From Micrococcales bacterium (GTDB lineage Bacteria > Actinomycetota > Actinomycetes > Actinomycetales > Microbacteriaceae), in the NCBI GenBank assembly GCA_947448975.1, contig CANFPR010000012.1, forward strand, positions 1-13,034: a stretch of 13,034 bases of DNA, written 5' to 3'. The notes under the pieces are model-generated. The model was not told the DNA's origin and made no database searches. It saw only the letters and a program-made list of their open reading frames with translations. A program made the position numbers and the translations under genes. Of the stretch, positions 6,779-13,034 are shown piece by piece (position 1 is the first letter of the stretch; every line of letters starts with the position of its first letter).

Positions 6779-7468
6779 CTATTTCGATGCTTTCGCATCT
6801 AGCAAACTTGGCGTTTCTGCAAATGTGACAAAACCAACAACATGGATGCCGGCGGCTTCGACCGCTCGCCTACCCTCAAGCAAGGTTGCACCGGTGGTAA
6901 CCACATCGTCGAGCAGCAAGACCGGGCCGTCAAAGGCACCACTGGTTCTAAAGCTCATGGCACCCTGAAGGTTTTCGGCTCGCTCGTCTAGGGTGAGTGA
7001 ACGTTGGTCTCTGGTTTCGCGAGCCAAACTCAGCCCTGGTTGAACCCGAACCCCCAAGTCTTTAGCAACCAGCCTTGCCAGCGAACCGACCGGGTCGAAG
7101 CCTCGGCGCTTTAGAGCAGCCGTTCTGGTTGGTATTGAAACGATTGCGAATTCTTTCGAGTGCAATGCTTTGGCAAACGCCGATTCGAAAGCGGCAGGGT
7201 GGGCGATTGCAAGGCTCGCGACAATCGCCGACGAAATTTCTCTGAGTAAGCCCGTTCGCCCGTCGTCTTTGACCGCAGAGATCAGAAGGTGGGCTTCGCG
7301 ATTGAGGGTTGTTGCGGAGCATCCGTGCAAGTCTTGGCGACTTACACGGTGCCCCGTGAACACAAACTGCCCCGAACAAACGGTGCAAATGTGTGACCCG
7401 AGCGCCTGACAATCGATGCAGGAAGTGGGGAGAACCGCATCTATAAACTGCCTGAACGCCCGGGTCAC
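6779..7468 (-). CDS. comF: ComF-family phosphoribosyltransferase-fold protein
   Basis: This is a 229-aa ComF/GntX-type protein. Two CxxC pairs (Cys17/Cys20 and Cys28/Cys31) form the N-terminal zinc ribbon. The type I phosphoribosyltransferase fold follows, with the PRPP-binding loop DDVVTTGAT at 187-195, preceded by a hydrophobic strand (VLLL). ComF is needed for DNA uptake in naturally competent bacteria, but actinobacteria without known competence also keep it in this position by lpqB and hpf, and no enzyme activity or substrate is established. The start is GTG (7468-7466): an in-frame TGA lies 15 nt upstream and no other start occurs before the zinc cysteines, so the choice is forced although no Shine-Dalgarno sequence is seen. 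A 12-bp palindrome and a perfect DnaA box lie in the 129-bp gap upstream. Confidence 0.9.
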   Translation of the reverse strand: MTRAFRQFIDAVLPTSCIDCQALGSHICTVCSGQFVFTGHRVSRQDLHGCSATTLNREAHLLISAVKDDGRTGLLREISSAIVASLAIAHPAAFESAFAKALHSKEFAIVSIPTRTAALKRRGFDPVGSLARLVAKDLGVRVQPGLSLARETRDQRSLTLDERAENLQGAMSFRTSGAFDGPVLLLDDVVTTGATLLEGRRAVEAAGIHVVGFVTFAETPSLLDAKASK

Positions 7469-7484
7469 GAAACAAAGTTTGGCT

Positions 7485-7496
7485 CAAGAGCTCTTG
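7485..7496. promoter_or_regulatory. 12-bp palindrome CAAGAGCTCTTG upstream of comF
   Basis: This perfect inverted repeat lies 16 bp before the GTG of comF, where a ribosome site or core promoter would be expected and is missing. It could be an operator or part of a leader hairpin. The sequence alone does not decide. Confidence 0.25.
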
Positions 7497-7519
7497 GTTT
7501 GGGAGGTGGTTTAGAAATC

Positions 7520-7528
7520 TGTGGATAA
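7520..7528 (-). promoter_or_regulatory. Perfect DnaA box upstream of comF
   Basis: The plus strand reads TGTGGATAA, which is TTATCCACA on the minus strand. It lies in the lpqB-comF gap, 51 bp before the comF start. It is isolated, so it is a candidate regulatory or titration site and not an origin. Confidence 0.5.
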
Positions 7529-7597
7529 TCCCACACGCACCACTTGAACCCGAGTTAGCAGCCAGTCGAAATGGCTACGCAGGTGCTCATCTGGTCG

Positions 7598-9280
7598 TTA
7601 TTGAAGGGTGGAGAAGTGAATGGCGCGCACCGACTGCGCGATTTGCACCCAACTGTTCGACTTGTACGAGAACACGGTGCCATCGCGACGAATCACCAGG
7701 ATGTTTGGTGTGGCAAGGTTCGCGAGCATCTTGGCCCCGCCGAGAATGACCGGGTAAATCTTGGTCTCGCCACCGAGCATGACCACGGTTGGTCTTACAC
7801 CTTCGCCATCAAACTTGGTGAGCACCGCCAGGTTGACAGCATCGGCCCACTGCACCGACATCGGCGCCCCAATTGAGGTGCCTAGTTTGATCCCGGTACC
7901 GAGTGCAAGCGGCTGACCATCCTGGTTGCGTTTGACGGTGTGAATCCAAATGCCTGGGCGGGTTCCGGCGTAGAGAACTGCAACACGTGCTCCATCCGGG
8001 CTGATAGAGAACGCCTTAACCTCGGTTGAGCTGAGATTGCGAGTTGAAATTCGGTGCGAGCTTTGAGCGCCTACCGCAAGCCAGGCCGAACTAACCGATG
8101 AACCAACCGACCATAGATAGCCGTAGGAATCAAATTCCGGGGCGAGCAGATTCACGCGGTTGTCGACGATCTTCGGTGTCTTGTCGAGCGCGTTTAGGCG
8201 AACGCGATAAAGCGATCCTTGCGAAAGCAGGGCCAAGTTGTCGGCCGAGTTGTCGACGGCGAAGTCGGACGCCTCGGCAAGGAGCGAACCGGATGCCGAA
8301 TTCACCGAGATCAGAGCCTGCCCAGACGACCCGTAAATGCCGGTTTCGTCGAGGGTTACCGGTGAGGCCGCAATTGCATTCGGTATGTTGGCTCGCAAGT
8401 CGGAGATGCTCTGCGGACTGTTATTGATCGACAGAATCACCGAAGTAACCGAAGGGATCTGCAGCAGCGTGGCCTTGATCTGCGCCTTCATGTAACGAAG
8501 TTGCTGGCTCGAAGCTCCGACAGCTTGGCTCGATAGGTCTACCCTGGCTTCGCCATCGGCCACGGTAACCGAGTCGAGGTTGAGCGAGGTGCCCTGCGGG
8601 AAGTCCCAGGCTAGAGCGTCAGACATCCATGACTTAGGGCCCTCGAGCAACGCCTGCACCAAGTGTGTAGCAGTGGATGTGCGCGAAGGGAACCATCGCA
8701 CGTCGGGTATGAGCGTGGTGTGGTTCTGATCGAAGAAGTAAAGCTGATAGGCCTTGAACAGCACCGAGAAGTTAGGGCGGATGAGAACCGTTAGGTTGGG
8801 TGCACCCGAAATTCGCCACTGTCCCGCTTGCTTCTCAAGCGAGAAGTTTAGGTAGCGTTTCGTGCCAGCCGGTTGCGCCTGGTAGCTGCCGTGAGCATCA
8901 ATAACGGCACTCACCGTAATTTCGGCGGTCGCCTGGGTTTCACCAATAAATCGGAAAGAAGGAACCCCATCTTGAATTAGCACCTCATTCGAAGGCTTCC
9001 AGTCGGGTTGGAACCCAGTAGTTAGAAACGAACGGGCGACCGAGTAGTCATTTTGCGGGCCGTTACCAGCGCTCAGGAATCCGCTGACGATTTGCTGAGG
9101 TGCATCACCTTCCGATGGCGACGACGGCGAGTAGTAAAGGTAGTTCGAATCGGATTCGAACTGAATTTCAGGACCGATGCCAATGGCCCCGTTGCTAGGT
9201 AGCTGAGCGCATCCGGCGAGAGCCAGAAGAACAGAAGCGGCGGCCAGAATGCGGCGAAGGCGCGAGGCGAAAGTCATCAT
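7598..9280 (-). CDS. lpqB: Lipoprotein LpqB, partner of the MtrAB system
   Basis: This is a 560-aa lipoprotein encoded directly after mtrB, as in other actinobacteria, where LpqB interacts with the MtrB sensor domain and affects MtrA phosphorylation and cell-wall functions. The N-terminus has basic residues (RLRR), a hydrophobic stretch and the lipobox LAGC with Cys24 as the lipidated residue. An N-terminal domain (about 30-170) is followed by a GerMN domain (about 178-290, starting near YFFDQ, with LVQALLEGP) and a C-terminal beta-propeller-like LpqB domain (about 320-560). The first ATG (9280-9278) overlaps the mtrB stop (ATGA) and has AAGGAGG at 7-nt spacing, so it is preferred to the second ATG. 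Downstream there is only a weak hairpin (AGCCA/TGGCT, 7560-7576) with no T-run, so read-through into comF is possible. Confidence 0.95.
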   Translation of the reverse strand: MMTFASRLRRILAAASVLLALAGCAQLPSNGAIGIGPEIQFESDSNYLYYSPSSPSEGDAPQQIVSGFLSAGNGPQNDYSVARSFLTTGFQPDWKPSNEVLIQDGVPSFRFIGETQATAEITVSAVIDAHGSYQAQPAGTKRYLNFSLEKQAGQWRISGAPNLTVLIRPNFSVLFKAYQLYFFDQNHTTLIPDVRWFPSRTSTATHLVQALLEGPKSWMSDALAWDFPQGTSLNLDSVTVADGEARVDLSSQAVGASSQQLRYMKAQIKATLLQIPSVTSVILSINNSPQSISDLRANIPNAIAASPVTLDETGIYGSSGQALISVNSASGSLLAEASDFAVDNSADNLALLSQGSLYRVRLNALDKTPKIVDNRVNLLAPEFDSYGYLWSVGSSVSSAWLAVGAQSSHRISTRNLSSTEVKAFSISPDGARVAVLYAGTRPGIWIHTVKRNQDGQPLALGTGIKLGTSIGAPMSVQWADAVNLAVLTKFDGEGVRPTVVMLGGETKIYPVILGGAKMLANLATPNILVIRRDGTVFSYKSNSWVQIAQSVRAIHFSTLQ

Positions 9281-10890
9281 GCCTTGGCCTCCTTCTTAGA
9301 AGTCGACTTCTTAGACCCAAGCGGCAGCGGTGACTGAGTAAACAGCACGCCCTGCCGGCGAGGCAGAGTGAGCCTGAAAGTGGAGCCTTCGTTTGGCTTG
9401 GCGGTTGCCTGCAGCCATCCGTTGTGAAGGTTGGTGTCTTCGGTTGCGATTGCCAGGCCGAGGCCGGTGCCGCCCACGGTTCGCTTGCGGGCCGGGTCTG
9501 CTCGCCAGAATCGATCGAACACGCGGTCGAGTTCGTTGCGAGTCATACCGATTCCGTGGTCGGTAATGGTGATTGCCACGGCGGTGTCGCTCTCGCCCAC
9601 GGCAACTTCGATCGGCTTACCTTCACCGTGCTCGATTGCGTTAGACAGCAGGTTGCGAATCACGCGTTCGATGCGGCGAGCATCAACCTCGGCCAAAACC
9701 GGTCCGGCTGGGATGTCGGCTACCAACTGGCACGACCGTGCCTGAGCCAGCGGCTCGATGTGGCTCAGGGCCAAGCCGACGATGCCGTTGATGTCAGACA
9801 TTTCAAACTCAGCCGTAACCGCTCCGGCGTCGTACCGCGAGATTTCGAGCAGATCGCCCAGCAGGGCCTCGAATCGCGTGAGCTGCGACTGCAGAGTGTC
9901 GAGCGACCTGATGGCATTCTCGGGCAGTTCGTCGCGCTGCTGGTCGAGAATGGCCACCGAGAGTTTGATGGTGGTCAGCGGTGTGCGAAGTTCGTGCGAG
10001 ACATCTGAGACGAATCGTTGCTGCATTTTAGAGAGCTTGTTCAGGGTGCCAATTTGGCCTTCGATGCTGGCCGCCATCGAGTTGAACGAGCGAGCAAGGT
10101 TGGCAATGATGTCTTGACCCTTTTCGGTGAGTCTCTTCTCGAGCGCGCCCGCTGCCAGCTCCTCGGCAGCCTCAACGGCGACGCGAACCGGAGTTACCAG
10201 TCGGGTGGTGACGTAGTACGCGACGCCACCGATCAAGATGATGAGAATTACACCGCCGAAGAACAGCGTGCTCTGCACGAAGTCGAGGGTCTGCTGCGCG
10301 CTGACCAAGTCGTAAACCAAATAGAGCTCGTAGAGACCGGCGATTGGCACTTCGATTTGCGCACCGACCACCACAGCAGGGTGTTCGCCGTTCACAACCG
10401 GCAGGGTAACCGACTGAAAGACCACCTTGCCGGGGGTCTTGCGCACCATCACTCGGAGGTCTTCTGGAATCACCGAGGTGTCGAGGTCGAGAGAGATTGG
10501 GCTTTGCAAAATTTGGGTGGTCGATTGCCCCGGCGAACGAAGCAACGCAACACGTCTGGGCTCCGAAGTGGTGCTCGACTCAAGCGTCGGAACAATCGAG
10601 TTCATCAGCGACTGCAGACCCACCTCGTCGGTTGCGCTCGATGCCGAGAAAGTGTTTTGAACTTCGCTAACCGACCTCGAGGAGTCTGACAAAACCTGGT
10701 CTAGGCGAGTAGAAAAAAGACCGCTGCCGATCGAATAAGAGAGAAATCCACCCACGGCCACGAGCGCTGCACCACTGAGCATCACCGTTAGAAACGTGTA
10801 ACGCGCCTGAAGCGAGCGTCGCAGAAAGGCGATTAACGCCGGAATGGGTGATGTAAAGCGCAACTTACGGGTGACCGGCCTTGTAACCAA
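9277..10890 (-). CDS. mtrB: Sensor histidine kinase MtrB
   Basis: This is the membrane sensor kinase of the MtrAB system, 537 aa. Seen in order: a basic cytoplasmic N-terminus, TM1 (about 32-54), an extracytoplasmic sensor region (about 55-206), TM2 (about 207-229), HAMP (about 229-281), HisKA with SHELRTPL and phosphoacceptor His299, and HATPase_c with N-box Asn417, G1 box DHGIGM from Asp444 and G2 box GGTGLGLA. The C-terminus ends in a lysine-rich tail (KKSTSKKEAKA). All catalytic residues are present. The longest reading frame starts at TTG 10890 and overlaps the end of mtrA by 26 bp; another TTG at 10863-10861, just after the mtrA stop, is the alternative, and neither has a good ribosome site. 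Translation is probably coupled to mtrA. The stop overlaps the lpqB start by 3 bases in ATGA. Confidence 0.96.
   Translation of the reverse strand: MVTRPVTRKLRFTSPIPALIAFLRRSLQARYTFLTVMLSGAALVAVGGFLSYSIGSGLFSTRLDQVLSDSSRSVSEVQNTFSASSATDEVGLQSLMNSIVPTLESSTTSEPRRVALLRSPGQSTTQILQSPISLDLDTSVIPEDLRVMVRKTPGKVVFQSVTLPVVNGEHPAVVVGAQIEVPIAGLYELYLVYDLVSAQQTLDFVQSTLFFGGVILIILIGGVAYYVTTRLVTPVRVAVEAAEELAAGALEKRLTEKGQDIIANLARSFNSMAASIEGQIGTLNKLSKMQQRFVSDVSHELRTPLTTIKLSVAILDQQRDELPENAIRSLDTLQSQLTRFEALLGDLLEISRYDAGAVTAEFEMSDINGIVGLALSHIEPLAQARSCQLVADIPAGPVLAEVDARRIERVIRNLLSNAIEHGEGKPIEVAVGESDTAVAITITDHGIGMTRNELDRVFDRFWRADPARKRTVGGTGLGLAIATEDTNLHNGWLQATAKPNEGSTFRLTLPRRQGVLFTQSPLPLGSKKSTSKKEAKA
9288..9294 (-). 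promoter_or_regulatory. Shine-Dalgarno AAGGAGG of lpqB
   Basis: This full-length ribosome site inside the 3' end of mtrB lies 7 nt before the first lpqB ATG and 10 nt before the second. It favours the first start and efficient translation of the lipoprotein. Confidence 0.7.
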
Positions 10891-11545
10891 CGCCGCGCTC
10901 GGTTACAACAATCTTCGGATCTTCAGGGTCGTCTTCGATCTTGGAGCGCAAGCGTTGCACGTGAACGTTGACCAGGCGGGTGTCTGCCTTGTACTGGTAG
11001 CCCCACACCTTTTCGAGCAGCATCTCACGTGAGAAAACCTGTTTTGGCTTTTCGGCAAGAGTCTGAAGCAAGCTGAACTCGAGTGGAGTTAGAGAAATTC
11101 GCTCGCCATCGCGGCGAACCTCGTGGCCTGATACATCGATAACCAGAGGGCCGATGCGCAGTTCGGTTACGTCGGTGATGGTTGGAATCGGGCGAAGTCG
11201 CGCCTTGATTCGCGCCAACAACTCACTCGGGTCGAAAGGCTTCTTAATGTAGTCGTCGGCGCCGGCTTCTAGCCCAGCGATAACTTCATCGGTTTCGGTT
11301 CTAGCGGTGAGCATGATGATTGGAATGCCGGAGGTCTCGCGAATCACGCGGCACACGTCGGTTCCCATGAGAACCGGCAGCTGAACATCCAAGAGCACTA
11401 GGTCTGGCACATACGACTTGAACAGCTCAACGGCAGTGCCACCGTCGTGAGCGCCCTTGGTTTCGTAACCGGCGTTAGCCAAAAACTCGCAAAGCTGGCG
11501 GTTCATTTCGAGCTCGTCTTCAACGACAAGAATCTTGTGTGCCAT
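10865..11545 (-). CDS. mtrA: Response regulator MtrA
   Basis: This is an OmpR/PhoB-type response regulator of 226 aa that in actinobacteria controls cell-wall, division and replication-linked genes. The receiver domain (1 to about 118) has the acidic pair Glu9-Asp10, phosphoacceptor Asp53 in LLDVQLP, Thr80 and Lys102 in KKPF. The winged-helix DNA-binding domain (about 128-224) includes LTPLEFSLLQTL, the recognition-helix region and the C-terminal wing GVGYK. All switch residues are intact. The start is ATG 11545-11543 with GGAG 5 nt before. It lies 32 bp after sahH, so it may be co-transcribed with sahH or use a promoter inside the sahH 3' end; I saw no confident promoter. It overlaps mtrB, its cognate kinase, by 26 bp. 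Gene order mtrA-mtrB-lpqB makes the assignment firm. Confidence 0.97.
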   Translation of the reverse strand: MAHKILVVEDELEMNRQLCEFLANAGYETKGAHDGGTAVELFKSYVPDLVLLDVQLPVLMGTDVCRVIRETSGIPIIMLTARTETDEVIAGLEAGADDYIKKPFDPSELLARIKARLRPIPTITDVTELRIGPLVIDVSGHEVRRDGERISLTPLEFSLLQTLAEKPKQVFSREMLLEKVWGYQYKADTRLVNVHVQRLRSKIEDDPEDPKIVVTERGVGYKAGHP

Positions 11546-11577
11546 CTGTTCTCCGTTATTGCTAGAAATGCGGTGAC

Positions 11578-13034
11578 TTAGTACTTGTAGTGCTCTGGCT
11601 TGAAGGGCCCGTTGGCCGAAACACCGATGTACCTGGCTTGGTCGCCGGTGAGTTCAGTTAATTCAACACCTAAAGCCGCCAAGTGCAAACGGGCAACTTT
11701 TTCGTCGAGTGGCTTTGGCAATACGTAGACGCCAAGCGGGTAGTCGGATTGGCGAGTGAAAAGCTCAATCTGCGCCAAAACCTGGTTGCTAAACGATGCG
11801 CTCATTACAAAACTCGGATGACCGGTGGCATTGCCGAGGTTCATGAGGCGTCCTTCGCTCAGAATCAAAACCGAACGCCCGTTTGGCAAACGCCATTCGT
11901 GTACCTGAGGTTTGATTTCGATTTTCTCGACGCCCTGAATCTGCGCGATGCCGGCCATGTCGATCTCGTCGTCGAAGTGCCCGATGTTGGCCACGATGGC
12001 GAGGTGCTTCATCTTGAGAATGTGTTCTGGGCGAATAATCGCGGTGTTTCCGGTGCCGGTAATAAAGATATCTACCTGCTCGAGAACGGTTTCAAGTTTC
12101 GAAACCTGGTAGCCGTCCATTGCCGCCTGCAGCGCACAGATAGGGTCGACTTCGCTGATGATTACTCGGCCGCCCTGACCTGCGATGGCCTCGGCAGCGC
12201 CCTTGCCCACGTCTCCGTAGCCGGCGATCCAAACCGTCTTGCCACCGATTAGAACGTCGGTTGCGCGGTTGAGTCCGTCTGGAAGCGAGTGACGAATGCC
12301 GTAGCGGTTGTCGAACTTCGACTTGGTCACTGAGTCGTTTACGTTGATGCCCGGAAACAGCAGTTCACCATTTTTGAAGAACTCGTAGAGGCGGTGCACG
12401 CCGGTGGTGGTTTCTTCGGTAACACCGATGACTTCGCTGGCAATTCGGGTGAAGCGATCTGGGCTTATTACTAGAGAGCCGCGCAGTAGCTCGAGAATTA
12501 CGCCGTACTCGTGGCTGTCGTCTAGGCCCTTCGGTGGCACCGAGCCAGCGAGCTCAAACTCGCGACCCTTGTGAACCAAAAGTGTGGCGTCGCCGCCGTC
12601 GTCGAGAATCATGTTTGGTCCGATAAAGTCTTCGCCGGCTGATGCGGCTTCTGCCGACCAGTCGAAGATGCGGTCGGTGCACCACCAGTACTCTTCAAGG
12701 CTCTCGCCCTTCCAAGCGAACACCGGCACGCCCGCCGGGTTGGCTGCGTCGCCCTTTGGCCCAACGACCACTGCGGCAGCCGCTTCATCCTGGGTGCTAA
12801 AGATATTGCACGATGCCCAACGCACCTGAGCGCCTAGAGCCACGAGAGTTTCGATTAGCACGGCGGTTTGAATGGTCATGTGCAGAGAGCCAGCGATGCG
12901 AGCGCCCTTGAGCGGTTGCGATTGGCCAAACTCGGCACGCAGAGCCATGAGGCCCGGCATTTCGTTTTCGGCGAGACGCATCTGGTGTCGGCCAGATTCG
13001 GCAAGTGAGAGGTCTTTAACCTTGAATTCGAACG
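11578..13034 (-). CDS. ahcY: Adenosylhomocysteinase (5' end beyond the window)
   Basis: This NAD-dependent enzyme splits S-adenosylhomocysteine into homocysteine and adenosine, removing the inhibitory product of methyl transfer and feeding the methionine cycle in the cytosol. The frame stays open to the window edge: before the in-frame ATG at 12981 it reads [17 protein letters not shown], which matches the usual SAHase N-terminus, so that ATG is internal and the true start lies outside. 484 residues are visible. Motifs are substrate-site [13 protein letters not shown] (about nt 12845-12885), the catalytic stretch [11 protein letters not shown] with its Lys and Asp (about nt 12310-12345), the Rossmann motif GYGDVGKG (12199-12222) and the C-terminal PEHYKY ending. 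The N-terminal insert ([12 protein letters not shown] region) is typical of the large bacterial form. It is followed after 32 bp by mtrA. Confidence 0.97.
   Translation of the reverse strand, partial: FEFKVKDLSLAESGRHQMRLAENEMPGLMALRAEFGQSQPLKGARIAGSLHMTIQTAVLIETLVALGAQVRWASCNIFSTQDEAAAAVVVGPKGDAANPAGVPVFAWKGESLEEYWWCTDRIFDWSAEAASAGEDFIGPNMILDDGGDATLLVHKGREFELAGSVPPKGLDDSHEYGVILELLRGSLVISPDRFTRIASEVIGVTEETTTGVHRLYEFFKNGELLFPGINVNDSVTKSKFDNRYGIRHSLPDGLNRATDVLIGGKTVWIAGYGDVGKGAAEAIAGQGGRVIISEVDPICALQAAMDGYQVSKLETVLEQVDIFITGTGNTAIIRPEHILKMKHLAIVANIGHFDDEIDMAGIAQIQGVEKIEIKPQVHEWRLPNGRSVLILSEGRLMNLGNATGHPSFVMSASFSNQVLAQIELFTRQSDYPLGVYVLPKPLDEKVARLHLAALGVELTELTGDQARYIGVSANGPFKPEHYKY

Noticed and set aside
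6786..6799. Hairpin GATGC-tttc-GCATC at the end of comF (GAAA tetraloop on the minus strand) as a terminator
   Set aside because: The stem has only 5 bp, it sits before the stop codon and has no T-run after it; likely chance, at most a weak RNA structure.
10018..10689. 223-aa plus-strand open frame opposite mtrB, and similar long frames at 9424-10008 and 11683-12252
   Set aside because: They lie antisense to clearly conserved genes (mtrB, ahcY), have no ribosome site or recognisable domain, and are explained by codon bias of the real genes.
12280..12330. Ile in the ahcY stretch [11 protein letters not shown] where eukaryotic enzymes have Cys near the NAD site
   Set aside because: This position varies among bacterial SAHases as far as I know, and all residues I regard as catalytic nearby (Lys, Asp, Asn) are kept, so it is not evidence of a defective enzyme.
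1..13034. Mobile elements, CRISPR arrays, tRNA/rRNA genes, riboswitches, defence or toxin-antitoxin genes
   Set aside because: None was seen: no repeated spacer pattern, no terminal inverted repeats with transposase, no phage-like proteins, and gene order matches the usual actinobacterial core block.

Overview
The window looks like ordinary chromosomal core DNA from an actinobacterium. It carries the conserved actinobacterial block sahH-mtrA-mtrB-lpqB-comF-hpf-secA, followed by an Rv3235-family gene and a SAF / CpaE-like / PdtaS group. By eye the base composition is only moderately GC-rich and the intergenic spacers are short, which fits a streamlined member of Microbacteriaceae (for example a freshwater Luna-type lineage). 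The family placement is inferred from gene order and protein style, not from a marker gene.

Layout: nine of ten genes lie on the minus strand, so transcription reads from right to left. At the right edge is adenosylhomocysteinase (sahH), whose N-terminus is cut by the window end. It is followed after 32 bp by mtrA, mtrB and lpqB, which overlap one another and form the MtrAB-LpqB envelope and cell-cycle signalling operon. Then come comF (a phosphoribosyltransferase-fold protein), hpf (ribosome hibernation factor, here a short form) and secA (Sec translocase ATPase). The only plus-strand gene (3108-3491, Rv3235 family) converges on secA, and both share an 11-bp perfect hairpin that lies inside its last codons. 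Divergent from it, a minus-strand group encodes a SAF-domain membrane protein, a CpaE/MinD-like ATPase and a PdtaS-type cytosolic histidine kinase. The first two overlap by 4 bp and the third starts 9 nt after the second.

How the genes work together: MtrB senses the envelope state and phosphorylates MtrA, with LpqB as the lipoprotein partner. SecA exports proteins, probably including LpqB. HPF protects idle ribosomes. PdtaS is expected to signal to an RNA-binding antiterminator (PdtaR) encoded elsewhere. The SAF/CpaE-like pair resembles Tad/Flp pilus assembly parts (CpaB, CpaE), but no other pilus gene is present here.

There is no gene-free stretch over 300 bases. The largest gaps are 2948-3107 (two DnaA-box-like sites and a candidate promoter), 7469-7597 (a perfect DnaA box and a 12-bp palindrome) and 6188-6307 (candidate secA promoter). 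I found no tRNA or rRNA gene, CRISPR array, insertion sequence, phage gene or clear sign of recent transfer. The most unusual points are the intergenic DnaA boxes, the HPF lacking its C-terminal domain, the CpaE-like ATPase with His in place of the signature lysine, the terminator embedded in a coding sequence and the palindrome/leaderless-like start of pdtaS. None amounts to a clearly new system.
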